Shown piece by piece: positions 1 through 8,213 of a stretch of 50,961 nt of DNA. The stretch's first letter is position 1. Every line of letters begins with the position of its first letter. The notes beneath the pieces were generated by a model. The model was not told where the DNA came from and made no database searches. It saw only the letters and a program-made list of their open reading frames with translations. A program made the translations under genes and the position numbers. Origin of the DNA: Chloroflexota bacterium (lineage in GTDB: Bacteria; Chloroflexota; Anaerolineae; Aggregatilineales; Phototrophicaceae); contig WTGJ01000020.1 in the NCBI GenBank assembly GCA_011523615.1, positions 328,934 through 379,894 on the forward strand, in the 5' to 3' direction.

Positions 1-116
1 CGCACGGCGCGTTTCTGCAGCGCATGGACCAGGTGGCGGCCAAAAAAGCCACTGCCACCCGTGACGAGCACCACTTGATCGCGCCATTGCCACATTCCAA
101 CGCCTTCGTGACCCAT
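1..116 (-). CDS. NAD-dependent epimerase/dehydratase (SDR family), N-terminal fragment
   Basis: Only the first 38 or so codons lie in the window; the rest runs off the left edge. The translation from ATG at 116 contains VVLVTGGSGFFGRHLV, the first beta-alpha unit of an extended short-chain dehydrogenase with the GxxGxxG dinucleotide-binding glycines. Proteins with this start are sugar-nucleotide epimerases/dehydratases or NAD-dependent reductases; the fragment is too short to name the substrate. A second in-frame ATG at 95 (MWQWRDQ) is an alternative start. An extended -10 element lies only nine bases upstream of ATG 116, which would give an almost leaderless mRNA. Fold assignment is confident; specific function is unknown. 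Confidence 0.75.
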   Translation of the reverse strand, partial: MGHEGVGMWQWRDQVVLVTGGSGFFGRHLVHALQKRAV

Positions 117-125
117 CCGACAACA

Positions 126-134
126 AGTATAACA
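126..134 (-). promoter_or_regulatory. Extended -10 promoter element for the epimerase
   Basis: On the minus strand the sequence reads TGTTATACT, a TGn-extended -10 box. The hexamer ends nine bases before the ATG at 116, so transcription would start about three bases upstream of the start codon. No good -35 hexamer is visible, as is usual for extended -10 promoters. Confidence 0.45.
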
Positions 135-321
135 CTGTCCGATTTTTTATGGACACCCGCCATGCCGTGTGTCGCCACGATTTGAACCTGCTTTCGCAGG
201 TGGGTCGTTCCCATACGGTAGACCCCTAAGTCAGCCTGTTGGCTCAAATGCTAAACGACATCACGCACATGGCAGGCTCTGGCATTGTGATGCAGTGCGG
301 CAGCGCTGTAAAGGGAATGAA

Positions 322-350
322 TTGCATTCTCGGCGTTGTGTTGTCATACT
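322..350 (+). promoter_or_regulatory. Promoter for the aquaporin gene
   Basis: TTGCAT at 322-327 and CATACT at 345-350 are separated by 17 bases, a sigma-70-type arrangement. The predicted transcription start near 357 leaves a leader of about 26 bases before the ATG at 383. The rest of 117-382 holds only this promoter and the divergent epimerase promoter; I see no other gene there. Confidence 0.5.
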
Positions 351-382
351 ATATCCAGTTCCAGGGGACAAGGAGAAGCAAT

Positions 383-1036
383 ATGAACGAGCAAATGCGC
401 GCCGCGGTGGCCGAGTTCATCGGCACTTTCACCCTCACGTTCGCGGCTGCACTCACGGCGATTTCTTTCGTCGACAAAGGCGGTGCACCCATCGCCCTCG
501 GTCTGGTCCATTTTCTGGTACTGGGGGGGATCATCGCCACCTACGGCAAAATCTCAGGTGGGCACGTCAACCCGGCAGTAACCGCAGGCCAATTGGTCGC
601 TGGCGCGATTGACATCACGCGGGCGGTCTGGTATTGGGTCGCCCAATTTTTGGGCGCCATCGTGGCGGCCCTCGTCATCAGCGCCATCCTCGGGGATGCG
701 GCAGGCAACCTCGGTCAATCGATGGGCAGCCTCACGGCCGACAATGTCTGGCAAGCGGCCGTGCTGGAAGCGCTGCTCACCTTCACCCTCGTCAGCGTCA
801 TCTTGCGGGCGAGCGGCAACGTCCCCGGTTTAGCGATTGCCGCGACTCTGGGCGCGATGGTGCTCATCGGCGCCAATTTCAGCGGTGGCTCATTGAACCC
901 GGCGCGGACGCTCGGCCCCGCCTTGATCGATGGCAACCTCGATTACATCATTCCTTACTTCATCGGCATCTTCGTCGGTGGCATCGCTGCGCCGCTGGTG
1001 CAAAACAATCTCCTCGGCGACTCTTCGGAAGAGTGA
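383..1036 (+). CDS. MIP family channel (aquaporin / glycerol facilitator)
   Basis: A 217-residue integral membrane channel for water or small neutral solutes. It has the two half-membrane loops of the family: SGGHVNPAV (NPA at about 63-65) and SGGSLNPAR (NPA at about 172-174, followed by the selectivity-filter Arg175). Hydrophobic stretches fit six transmembrane helices and the length is normal. The longer open frame from 239 has no family homology before residue MNEQ; ATG 383 is preceded by AAGGAGAAG at good spacing, so I chose it. Aligned to AqpZ by the second NPA box without gaps, the selectivity-filter His position is Val and the following Thr is Gly. That suggests a channel that is not strictly water-selective (inference). 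It is monocistronic, with a terminator directly downstream. Confidence 0.92.
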   Translation: MNEQMRAAVAEFIGTFTLTFAAALTAISFVDKGGAPIALGLVHFLVLGGIIATYGKISGGHVNPAVTAGQLVAGAIDITRAVWYWVAQFLGAIVAALVISAILGDAAGNLGQSMGSLTADNVWQAAVLEALLTFTLVSVILRASGNVPGLAIAATLGAMVLIGANFSGGSLNPARTLGPALIDGNLDYIIPYFIGIFVGGIAAPLVQNNLLGDSSEE

Positions 1037-1080
1037 TGCAGGAGAAGATACTCCTCAGGCACCGTCAACCGACCTGAATC

Positions 1081-1115
1081 AAAAGGGGCCTCTCAGTAGG
1101 CCCCCTTTCCTTTTC
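1081..1115. terminator. Bidirectional intrinsic terminator
   Basis: AAAAGGGGCC and GGCCCCCTTT form a GC-rich hairpin (GGGGCC at 1085-1090 pairs with GGCCCC at 1099-1104) flanked by A and T tracts. It sits between the convergent aquaporin and aspS genes and could serve both. Confidence 0.75.
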
Positions 1116-1159
1116 ATCCAAAACTGCGTTCTATACCGCAGGCATTCGGTCGCAGCGCT

Positions 1160-3055
1160 TCAGTGACCGGCTCCTGAACCCGCCTCCTCAATGGGTTGCC
1201 GCCCATCCACTGCACCTTCCCGCTGCAATTCCCTTTCGGCGGCCGCAGACAAGCGAATGTGCAATTCCTTCAGCTGCTCCTCCTGTGCCGGCGATGGTGC
1301 ACTGGCCATGAGGTCCGAACCGGTTTGCGTTTTGGGAAACGCGATCACTTCACGGATGTTCGGTTCTCCCGCCAAGAGGGCTACTACGCGGTCCAAACCC
1401 CAGGCGATCCCACCATGCGGCGGCGCGCCATATTCGAAAGCTTCCACCATGTGCCCGAATTGTTGGTTCGCTTCTTCCATCGTCAACCCGATCAAAGGGA
1501 AGATCTCTTCTTGCAGGGCGCGGTCATGGATGCGGATGCTGCCCCCGGCAACTTCATGGCCATTGCAGACGAGGTCATATTGTGAGCCACGCGCTGCGCC
1601 CGGGTCACTGCGCAAGAGCGGTAGATCTTCCGGGAGCGGCATGGTGAACATGTGCTGCGATGGCTCCCAACGCTGCGTTTCTTCATCCCAATGAAATTGA
1701 GGGAAATCGATCACCCAAACGAATGCCAGCGTATCCTCATCGATCAGGCCGAGCTGTGCCGCCAACTGGGGGCGGAGCGCATCGACGATCCGCTGGACCA
1801 CTTCCCGCTCATCTGAGATCAAGAAAAGGAGATCACCGGGGGCGGCTTTCATCCGATCAAACAGGGCCAATTTTTGCTCTACCGTGAAGAACTTGCCGAT
1901 CGGCCCGCGGATCTCGCCCGATTCCTCTTCGGGCAAGGCCAACCAGGCCAAGCCCTTTCCACCCACAGCACGAACCTGCTCTTCCCACTCAGCCGTCACT
2001 TTGCGCAACAGCGTCCCACTCATTTGCGCGGCCATGGCGGGCGCGCGGATGCATTTGACCGGCTTTCCCGCGGCTGCATTCTCGACGAATACCCGAAAGC
2101 CGCTCTTCCCCGCGATGTCGCTGATATCCTCTGCGCACAGGTCGTAACGGACATCCGGTCGGTCGGTGCCGTATCGCTCCATCGCCTCCGCATAGCGCAT
2201 CCTGGGGATGGGTTGTTGCTGCACCTTTCGTTCCGGCGCGACCGCCGCCACCAAGGCCAACATCAACGCTTCGTTGAGGCTCATCACATCCTCGCGTTGG
2301 ACGAAACTGATCTCCAGATCCAGCTGCGTGAATTCGGGTTGGCGCTGTCCGCGCAAGTCTTCATCGCGGAAACAACGGGCGATCTGAAAATAGCGCTCCA
2401 CTCCGGCCACCATCAGCAACTGCTTCAGCTGTTGTGGAGATTGCGGCAACGCATAAAATTTGCCGGCTTGCATGCGGCTGGGGACGAGGAAGTCGCGCGC
2501 ACCTTCCGGCGTGGTCTTGAAGAGGATCGGCGTTTCGATTTCCAGGAAGCCCCGCTCAGATAGATAATCGCGGATGAATTTGATCGCCCGGTGGCGGATT
2601 TCCAGGTTGCGCTGCAGGCGCGCCCGCCGCAAATCCAGGTAGCGGTATTTCATGCGCAATCCTTCGTCTTCGCCCACTTCCCGCGTGATGTAAAGGGGCG
2701 GAGTGCGCGCGGCGTTCAAGATCTGGATTTCCTCGGCGACGACATCGACGGCGCCCGTGGCCAGGTCCTCGTTTTCTGTTCCTGCGGGCCGTTGACGAAC
2801 GGTGCCACCAACCGCCAACACATACTCGGGGCGGCTTTCCTGCGCCGCGGCATGCGCCTCTGCAGCCAATTCTTTATCGGCGACGACCTGGGTGATCCCC
2901 CAGCGATCGCGCAGATCGAGGAAGATGAGCCCTCCCTGAGCGCGGCGGCGGTGCACCCAACCCGCCAGTCGCACCCGCTCGCCGGCATGATGCAAGCGCA
3001 AGGCGCCACAGGTGTGACTCTTCTCCGCGCTGCTCCAGTTGTTTTCCGCCGTCAT
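1160..3055 (-). CDS. aspS: Aspartyl-tRNA synthetase
   Basis: Charges tRNA-Asp with aspartate in the cytoplasm. The 631-residue protein has the bacterial layout. An N-terminal OB-fold anticodon domain (GWVHRRRAQGGLIFLDLRDR) is followed by the class II core with motif 2 (FRDEDLRGQRQPEFTQLD) and a GAD-type insertion. FPQFHWDEETQRWEPSQHMFT and motif 3 (GIAWGLDRVVAL) come last. E. coli has LRADRQPEF where this protein has LRGQRQPEF. The C-terminus is about 40 residues longer than typical, ending in a charged tail. I chose ATG 3055 rather than an upstream start at 3100 because the residues from MTAENNW lead directly into the OB-fold and the upstream start would overlap the cupin gene. It lies nine bases downstream of the cupin gene, so the two are probably co-transcribed. 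Confidence 0.96.
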   Translation of the reverse strand: MTAENNWSSAEKSHTCGALRLHHAGERVRLAGWVHRRRAQGGLIFLDLRDRWGITQVVADKELAAEAHAAAQESRPEYVLAVGGTVRQRPAGTENEDLATGAVDVVAEEIQILNAARTPPLYITREVGEDEGLRMKYRYLDLRRARLQRNLEIRHRAIKFIRDYLSERGFLEIETPILFKTTPEGARDFLVPSRMQAGKFYALPQSPQQLKQLLMVAGVERYFQIARCFRDEDLRGQRQPEFTQLDLEISFVQREDVMSLNEALMLALVAAVAPERKVQQQPIPRMRYAEAMERYGTDRPDVRYDLCAEDISDIAGKSGFRVFVENAAAGKPVKCIRAPAMAAQMSGTLLRKVTAEWEEQVRAVGGKGLAWLALPEEESGEIRGPIGKFFTVEQKLALFDRMKAAPGDLLFLISDEREVVQRIVDALRPQLAAQLGLIDEDTLAFVWVIDFPQFHWDEETQRWEPSQHMFTMPLPEDLPLLRSDPGAARGSQYDLVCNGHEVAGGSIRIHDRALQEEIFPLIGLTMEEANQQFGHMVEAFEYGAPPHGGIAWGLDRVVALLAGEPNIREVIAFPKTQTGSDLMASAPSPAQEEQLKELHIRLSAAAERELQREGAVDGRQPIEEAGSGAGH

Positions 3056-3063
3056 CGCTGCGC

Positions 3064-3399
3064 TCAATCCTGATAATCCTCTCGCGGGGGTGAAAAACAA
3101 CCAGCGATGACGGAATCTTCGATCACGCGGACGCCATGCGGAACATCCCCCGGTATCGCCCAGCTGGCCCCGGGCTGGCAGGGATATTCGACGCCATCGA
3201 TGATCATCACCACCTCACCGCTGACCAGGTATTCCGCCTGGTGGTGCGGATGATGGTGGTTATCCAAAACGGCCCCTGCTTTCAGTTCGAATTCCACGAT
3301 CATCGCCTCGGCGGTTTGCGCCAGCGTGCGCCTCGTGATTCCCGGCACCATCTCCACTGGCTTCGCTTCCTCCCGTTGCATCACCTGTTCCCCGGCCAT
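3064..3399 (-). CDS. Small cupin-domain protein
   Basis: A 111-residue single-domain cupin. The metal-binding cluster HHHPHHQAEY (about 48-57) matches cupin motif 1 and PGDVPHGV (about 83-90) matches motif 2, so the fold and a bound divalent metal are likely. Such small cupins are sensors, isomerases or dioxygenases, and nothing in the sequence fixes a substrate. Start: ATG 3399 follows a strong GAGGAGG ribosome site; an in-frame ATG at 3420 would place that site inside the gene. It precedes aspS closely on the same strand. Confidence 0.85.
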   Translation of the reverse strand: MAGEQVMQREEAKPVEMVPGITRRTLAQTAEAMIVEFELKAGAVLDNHHHPHHQAEYLVSGEVVMIIDGVEYPCQPGASWAIPGDVPHGVRVIEDSVIAGCFSPPREDYQD

Positions 3400-3520
3400 C
3401 GCTGCCTCCTCTTCGCTCATTTTTGCTCGAATGTGATGCGCCAGTGTAGCGCAATTTGACGCGCTCGGTAGGGTGCCACGTTCCACAGCCTGTGCGCTGA
3501 GTGGGCTGCCGCGTCTTCGC

Positions 3521-3526
3521 TATAAT
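3521..3526 (+). promoter_or_regulatory. Consensus -10 box (TATAAT) upstream of the 3.6-8.2 kb gene run
   Basis: A perfect TATAAT in a GC-rich context, 39 bases before the ATG at 3566. The -35 region at 17-base spacing is poor (TGAGTG), so an activator or a weak promoter is possible. It is the only obvious promoter for the five overlapping genes that follow. Confidence 0.4.
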
Positions 3527-3565
3527 CCGCAAGCAGAGGAAGGCTTCGGCGATGACCGAGTGGCA

Positions 3566-3763
3566 ATGATGACCAAGCGTCAATTGGGAAAACTATGCGC
3601 CGGCATCGGTCTGCTGGCTGCGCTTGTGATCCTGGCTCTGGATGTGCTTTTCCCCGGCCGGGAGGGCGGTTTCGGCCCCGGTCAAATCACTGCTCTCTTG
3701 GTCTCGATCGCCCTTTTCCTCCTGGGCATGAGCCTGTTGCCGCTGGGAGATGACCCTGCTTAA
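3566..3763 (+). CDS. Small two-helix membrane protein
   Basis: A 65-residue hypothetical with two predicted transmembrane helices (LCAGIGLLAALVILALDVLF and ITALLVSIALFLLGMSLL) joined by a short Gly-rich loop. I do not recognise the family. The start is ATG 3566 (MMTKRQ); the upstream open frame reads through the -10 box and is not credible. Its end overlaps the next gene by 14 bases, which suggests translational coupling with the glycosyltransferase. Its role is unknown. Confidence 0.6.
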   Translation: MMTKRQLGKLCAGIGLLAALVILALDVLFPGREGGFGPGQITALLVSIALFLLGMSLLPLGDDPA

Positions 3764-5387
3764 TGCAAACCGGTTTTGGCGGAGCGCCCAGTGGTTGCTC
3801 TTCAGCCTGGCCACCCTTTTGCTCCTATCCCAATTGCTGGTGTTGGCTGGCTATGCGGCGAATCTGCTCGCCTTTCCCTTCGATTATGACCAGGGCGAAG
3901 GCTACGAGCTGGAAGCAGTCCGTTACCTGAGCCAGTTCCAACTACCCTATCAAGATGTCGACCGCTTCCCCTATTACGGCAGCCATTATCCGCCCCTCTT
4001 TCACATCGTGCTGGTTCCCTTTCACTGGGCATTCGGCCCTGCTTACTGGTACGGCCGCGCGCTCAGTTTGGCCTGTGTCCTGTTGACCGCCCTGGCCATC
4101 GCTTATGCCGTGGGCAAGGAATCTGGACACCGAAGCATCGCCACCCTGGCCGGGTTGGCTTTCCTGGCCTCGAATACTGTTTACCACCAGGCGCCGCTGT
4201 TCCGTCACCACACCCTGATGGTGCTCCTGGAAACGCTGGCAGTCGTCCTGCTCGCCACTGCTCCTGGAGATTTGCGCAAAGTCCCCACGCGCCGGCTGCT
4301 CTGGTGTTCCACCCTGGTGATCGCCGCGGGTTTTGCCAAGCCGCTGGCCATTTTCACCGCCCTCGCCATCAGCGCCTATCTCATCTTGCGCGCCCCGCAA
4401 CGTGCCTGGCGCTGGATCCTGGGGAGTGCGCTGGCGGGAGCGGCGATATTCGTCGGCTTCCTCTGGCTCAGCGAAGGGGAATGGTGGCGCCAGATCATCA
4501 TCGCCAACGCCAATTCACCCAGCATCCTGCATGGCTGGCGGCTGGCCCGGCTCTGGCTGCGAGTGCACGGCTGGCTCATCGCACCGGCGCTGTTGCTCGT
4601 CGGTTTCGAATGGTATTTTTCGCGCATTTCGCTCTACAGCCTGTGGTTCGTTTGCACCGCCTTTTTCAGCGCGATCAGCAGCGGCGGCTGGGGGGCGGGC
4701 GATAACTATTACATGACGGCCATCGCTGCGACGTGCATCCTCAGTGGCATCTTCGCCGCGAGAATCTTGCAACAGCAGTGGCGTTTCCCCCAAAACGCAT
4801 ACGGCCGCCTCATCCACCGCCTTGCACCCCTGGCTCGTTCGCTCCGTCAACCACTCTTCCTCCTGCCGGCCGTCCTCTATTTGGGTTATGCTTTGGCCGT
4901 GTTGCACCATCCGACCGACACGCCGGGTTTCCGCGAACTGGCGCAATTGTTGGGGCATGAAGCGAACGTCTTACCCGAGCGCCCCTTTTATGATGGCGCC
5001 CGCACTTCCCTGGGGCATTATCCACCGGGCTATTCCAACATCGGTCATTTCACGACGGAGGAGGATGTCCGCGCGGGGTGGCTCATCGTCGATTGGTTGC
5101 GCCAGACCGCTGGGCCGGTCATCAGTGAAGATGCCGGTTTTGCCATACGCGCCGAAAAATCGGTCATCACCCATGCCCCCTTCCTCTGGAACCTGGCAGA
5201 ACGCGATCATTTCGATAGCTCCGCCTTGATCGCCCAACTGGCTGCCCGAGAATTCAGCGCCATCGTGCTCCGCGCTCCCTTCTTCCCCGCGGATGTGGAG
5301 GCGGCGATCTTCGCCCATTATGAAGAAGTCGCGGAAATTCCGCTGAATGGCTTCCGTTACCGCATCCTGGAACCGCGGGTTTCGTGA
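3750..5387 (+). CDS. GT39-like integral membrane glycosyltransferase (GT-C fold)
   Basis: A 545-residue polytopic protein with about ten hydrophobic helices. The first extracytoplasmic loop carries DYDQGEGYEL, the acidic motif where GT-C enzymes (PMT/ArnT class) bind a polyprenyl-phosphate sugar. SHYPPLFHIVLVPFHWAFG and RALSLACVLL follow as in family members. Enzymes of this type move a sugar from a lipid carrier to protein or glycan on the outer face of the membrane. The acceptor cannot be deduced. It overlaps its upstream neighbour by 14 bases and the downstream deacetylase by one base (TGATG), so it is part of an operon. The GT-C fold is well supported; family-level naming is less certain. 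Confidence 0.8.
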   Translation: MTLLNANRFWRSAQWLLFSLATLLLLSQLLVLAGYAANLLAFPFDYDQGEGYELEAVRYLSQFQLPYQDVDRFPYYGSHYPPLFHIVLVPFHWAFGPAYWYGRALSLACVLLTALAIAYAVGKESGHRSIATLAGLAFLASNTVYHQAPLFRHHTLMVLLETLAVVLLATAPGDLRKVPTRRLLWCSTLVIAAGFAKPLAIFTALAISAYLILRAPQRAWRWILGSALAGAAIFVGFLWLSEGEWWRQIIIANANSPSILHGWRLARLWLRVHGWLIAPALLLVGFEWYFSRISLYSLWFVCTAFFSAISSGGWGAGDNYYMTAIAATCILSGIFAARILQQQWRFPQNAYGRLIHRLAPLARSLRQPLFLLPAVLYLGYALAVLHHPTDTPGFRELAQLLGHEANVLPERPFYDGARTSLGHYPPGYSNIGHFTTEEDVRAGWLIVDWLRQTAGPVISEDAGFAIRAEKSVITHAPFLWNLAERDHFDSSALIAQLAAREFSAIVLRAPFFPADVEAAIFAHYEEVAEIPLNGFRYRILEPRVS

Positions 5388-6445
5388 TGAGCGATCCTTC
5401 CCCACGCGTCGCTTATCTCACGCATCCCCGCTTCGTCGAGCACGATCATCCCGGACACGCCGAAAATGCGCACCGCATCCGCGCTTGCTGGCGTGAGCTG
5501 GCGGAGGGCGGCCTGTTGCCACGCATGATCGCCATCACGCCCGAACCGGCCCAAGATGGCGACCTGCTCCGCACCCACGAGGAATCGTACCTGCAGCAGT
5601 TGGATCTCCTCGCCCAGCAAGACCCTACGCGGCGCTTCCTGCTCGATGCCGATACTTATGCCAGCGCCGTGAGCCCGACCATCGCGCGGTTGGCGGCAGG
5701 CGCGGCCATCGGCGCCGTGGAGGCTCTCCAACATGACCGTGCCCAACGCGCTTTGGTCCTCGCCCGGCCACCGGGGCATCACGCCCGACCGATGACGGCC
5801 ATGGGCTTCTGTTTGCTGGGCAACGTGGCCATCGCCGCCCTCCATGCCGTGGCGGAATGGGGTTTGGAGCGCGTCCTCGTGGTCGATTATGATGTGCATC
5901 ACGGCAACGGTACGCAGGAGATGCTCTACGAAAACGCCAACGCTCTCTTCTTCTCCGTTCACCAATCTCCTTTTTATCCAGGGACCGGGCTGTTGCATGA
6001 AATCGGCGCCGGGCGCGGCCGCGGCACCACGATCAACGCTCCCTTGCCCCCCGGACACGGCGACGATAGCTACCGCAGACTCATGGATACGGTCTTGTTG
6101 CCCGCCGCGCGTCGCTTCGAGCCGCAGCTCGTGCTCGTCTCCGCCGGTTTTGATGCCCATTGGCAAGACCCGCTGGCCCGAATGAATCTATCGCTCCGAG
6201 GTTATGATGAAATGGCCCGTTCGCTCATCCACCTGGCCGATGAATGTTGCCAGGGACGGATCATCTTCTTCCTGGAAGGCGGCTATGATACGCGGGTGTT
6301 GGCGTCTGGCGTGCGCAATTTGGCTCACGCTTTGCTGGGTGACGAAGAATGCCACGATCCCTTCGGTCCGCCACCGCAGGCATCGCCAGCCATCGATTCT
6401 CTCCTGCGCTCGCTGTGTCAAATCCATGAGCTCCCTGCCTCATGA
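5387..6445 (+). CDS. Histone deacetylase family protein (AcuC / acetylpolyamine amidohydrolase-like)
   Basis: A 352-residue zinc hydrolase that removes acetyl groups from lysine, polyamine or similar amines. The catalytic set is intact: the His pair in RPPGHHA (about 128-133), zinc ligands Asp and His in DYDVHHGNGTQ (about 167-177), Asp256 in SAGFDAH, and the GGY tyrosine near 300. Length matches bacterial class II HDAC-like enzymes. ATG 5387 overlaps the upstream stop codon; a GTG one codon earlier is possible. The substrate could be a protein such as acetyl-CoA synthetase (as for AcuC) or an acetylated polyamine. The operon with a glycosyltransferase and aconitase X gives no clear hint. Confidence 0.93.
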   Translation: MSDPSPRVAYLTHPRFVEHDHPGHAENAHRIRACWRELAEGGLLPRMIAITPEPAQDGDLLRTHEESYLQQLDLLAQQDPTRRFLLDADTYASAVSPTIARLAAGAAIGAVEALQHDRAQRALVLARPPGHHARPMTAMGFCLLGNVAIAALHAVAEWGLERVLVVDYDVHHGNGTQEMLYENANALFFSVHQSPFYPGTGLLHEIGAGRGRGTTINAPLPPGHGDDSYRRLMDTVLLPAARRFEPQLVLVSAGFDAHWQDPLARMNLSLRGYDEMARSLIHLADECCQGRIIFFLEGGYDTRVLASGVRNLAHALLGDEECHDPFGPPPQASPAIDSLLRSLCQIHELPAS

Positions 6446-7737
6446 TGGCGACGAATGGCCTGCGCCTCAGTGAAGCAGATCGTGCCATGTTGGCCGGTGA
6501 GCGCGGCGATGCGGCCCGCCTGGCGCTGCGCATCTTGCTCCCCATGGCGCGCATCTACGGCGCGGAACAGCTGCTGGATATCGAACACGCTCATGTGGAT
6601 GGCGTGTTGCTCCATGGCGAATCCGGCCTGGATTTCGCCGAACGCCTGCTGGCAGCGGGGGGACGTGTCGTCGTTCCCACGACCCTCAACGTCGGCGCAT
6701 ATGACCTGCTCCATCCAGAGATCTATCAGGGCGATGAACAGACCGCGGCTCAGGCGCAGCGCCTCATGCAGGTTTATGTGGAAATGGGATGCGAACCGAT
6801 GTTCACCTGTGCGCCATATCAGAGCGGCGCGCGCCCACCCTTCGGCGCTCAAATCGCCTGGGCCGAGAGCAACGCGATCGTTTTCGCCAATTCCGTCCTC
6901 GGCGCCCGCACGCAACGTTATGGCGACTTCATCGACATCTGTTGCGCCTTGACGGGGCGCGCGCCGGCCTGCGGTTTGCACCTTACGGAAAACCGTCGCG
7001 GTCGCTGGCTGTTTGCTTTGCAGGGCATCCCTCCACGCTTGCTCATGGATTCCGTGCTCTATCCCGTGCTCGGCTATCTGGTGGGGGCGGCCTGTGGCGC
7101 ACAGGAAGGCGAGGGCGAAGCCATCCCCATCATCACCGGTCTACCGCCACAAACCAACGAAGACCAGCTCAAGGCCCTGGGGGCGGCGGCGGCCTCTTCC
7201 GGTGCAGTGGCGCTGTTCCATGCAGTGGGCATCACCCCGGAAGCGAACACGCTGCAGGATGCCACGCAAGGGAAGAAACCAGAGCAGACCATAGCGGTCG
7301 ATTTGCCGGCCCTGCGCCGCGCACGCGATCAATTATCGACGGTGGGTACGGCGCAACTCGACGTCGTGGCATTGGGAAGCCCGCATTTTTCATTGGAAGA
7401 ATTCGCCGCCTTGCGCCCATTGCTGGAACATCACCCACCGCATTCTGACGTGGATTTCATCGTATGCACCCACCGCATCGTGCTCGCCGCTTTGCAACAA
7501 CGGGGTTGGCTCGGCCCCTTGAAGGAGCTGGGAGTCCGCCTGGTGGTGGATACCTGCGTCGTGGTCGCACCTTTGTTGCGCGTGCAACGTGGCGTGTTGA
7601 TGACGAATTCCGCGAAATTCGCTCACTATACCCCCGGCAATACCGGCCTGGGGGTCGTCTTTGGCAGTCTGGAAGAGTGCGTCCGTTCGGCTCACGAGGG
7701 CCGCATCTGGCGCGACGAAGCGCTCTGGCAGGCATGA
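6442..7737 (+). CDS. Aconitase X catalytic (large) subunit, DUF521
   Basis: A 431-residue AcnX large subunit. AcnX proteins are Fe-S dehydratases. Characterised ones are the bacterial cis-3-hydroxy-L-proline dehydratase and the archaeal phosphomevalonate dehydratase. Family signatures include VPTTLNVGAYDL (about 76-87), GCEPMFTCAPYQ (about 116-127), WAESNAIVFANSVLGART, GDFIDICCALTGRAPACGLH, and the C-terminal TNSAKFAHYTPGNTGLGVVFGS. Cysteines in these blocks are plausible cluster ligands. The protein starts at the ATGA overlap with the deacetylase and ends in an ATGA overlap with the small subunit. No proline-catabolism or mevalonate genes are nearby, so the substrate is open. Confidence 0.9.
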   Translation: MMATNGLRLSEADRAMLAGERGDAARLALRILLPMARIYGAEQLLDIEHAHVDGVLLHGESGLDFAERLLAAGGRVVVPTTLNVGAYDLLHPEIYQGDEQTAAQAQRLMQVYVEMGCEPMFTCAPYQSGARPPFGAQIAWAESNAIVFANSVLGARTQRYGDFIDICCALTGRAPACGLHLTENRRGRWLFALQGIPPRLLMDSVLYPVLGYLVGAACGAQEGEGEAIPIITGLPPQTNEDQLKALGAAAASSGAVALFHAVGITPEANTLQDATQGKKPEQTIAVDLPALRRARDQLSTVGTAQLDVVALGSPHFSLEEFAALRPLLEHHPPHSDVDFIVCTHRIVLAALQQRGWLGPLKELGVRLVVDTCVVVAPLLRVQRGVLMTNSAKFAHYTPGNTGLGVVFGSLEECVRSAHEGRIWRDEALWQA

Positions 7738-8180
7738 ACTCGTCGTTTCAGGCGCAGGTCATCCTCCCCGGCGCGGCAGCGGGGCAACTGCTGGTCCTCA
7801 GCGAAGCCCTGAGTTTCTGGGGCGGGGTCGACCCGCGCAGCGGTGACATCATCGATGAGCGCCATCCTCAGCGCGGGCGAAACGTGGCCGGCCGCATCCT
7901 CGCTTTGCCGAAGGGCCGCGGCTCGAGCAGCGCCAGCAGCATCTTGCTCGAAGCCTGCCGCCGCGGCACCGCCCCCGCTGCGATCCTGACGCGGGAATTG
8001 GACGGCATCCTCGCCCTGGGCGCTGTGGTCGCCCGAGAACTCTATGCCGTTCGGTTGCCGATGTTCACCCTCAACGCAACCCACTATCGTCAGCTCCGCG
8101 ACGGCCGCTGGCTGCGCATCCGCGACGATGGCTGGATCGTGATGAGCGATGGCTGCGGCCCTGCAGTCACCAAGGGCTGA
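7734..8180 (+). CDS. Aconitase X small (swivel) subunit, DUF126
   Basis: A 148-residue small subunit equivalent to the swivelling domain of aconitase. The diagnostic stretch LPKGRGSSSASSILLEACRRG (about 59-79) is intact, as is NATHYRQLRDG near the end. ATG 7734 overlaps the large-subunit stop, so 1:1 coupled translation is likely. Split AcnX subunits like these are typical of archaea and some bacteria, while many bacterial homologues are fused. The start is fixed by the overlap; longer upstream readings in this frame run inside the large-subunit gene and are not real. Confidence 0.9.
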   Translation: MNSSFQAQVILPGAAAGQLLVLSEALSFWGGVDPRSGDIIDERHPQRGRNVAGRILALPKGRGSSSASSILLEACRRGTAPAAILTRELDGILALGAVVARELYAVRLPMFTLNATHYRQLRDGRWLRIRDDGWIVMSDGCGPAVTKG

Positions 8181-8213
8181 TTACCCGACACTCTGAAGGA
8201 ACTTTCGGGGCGA

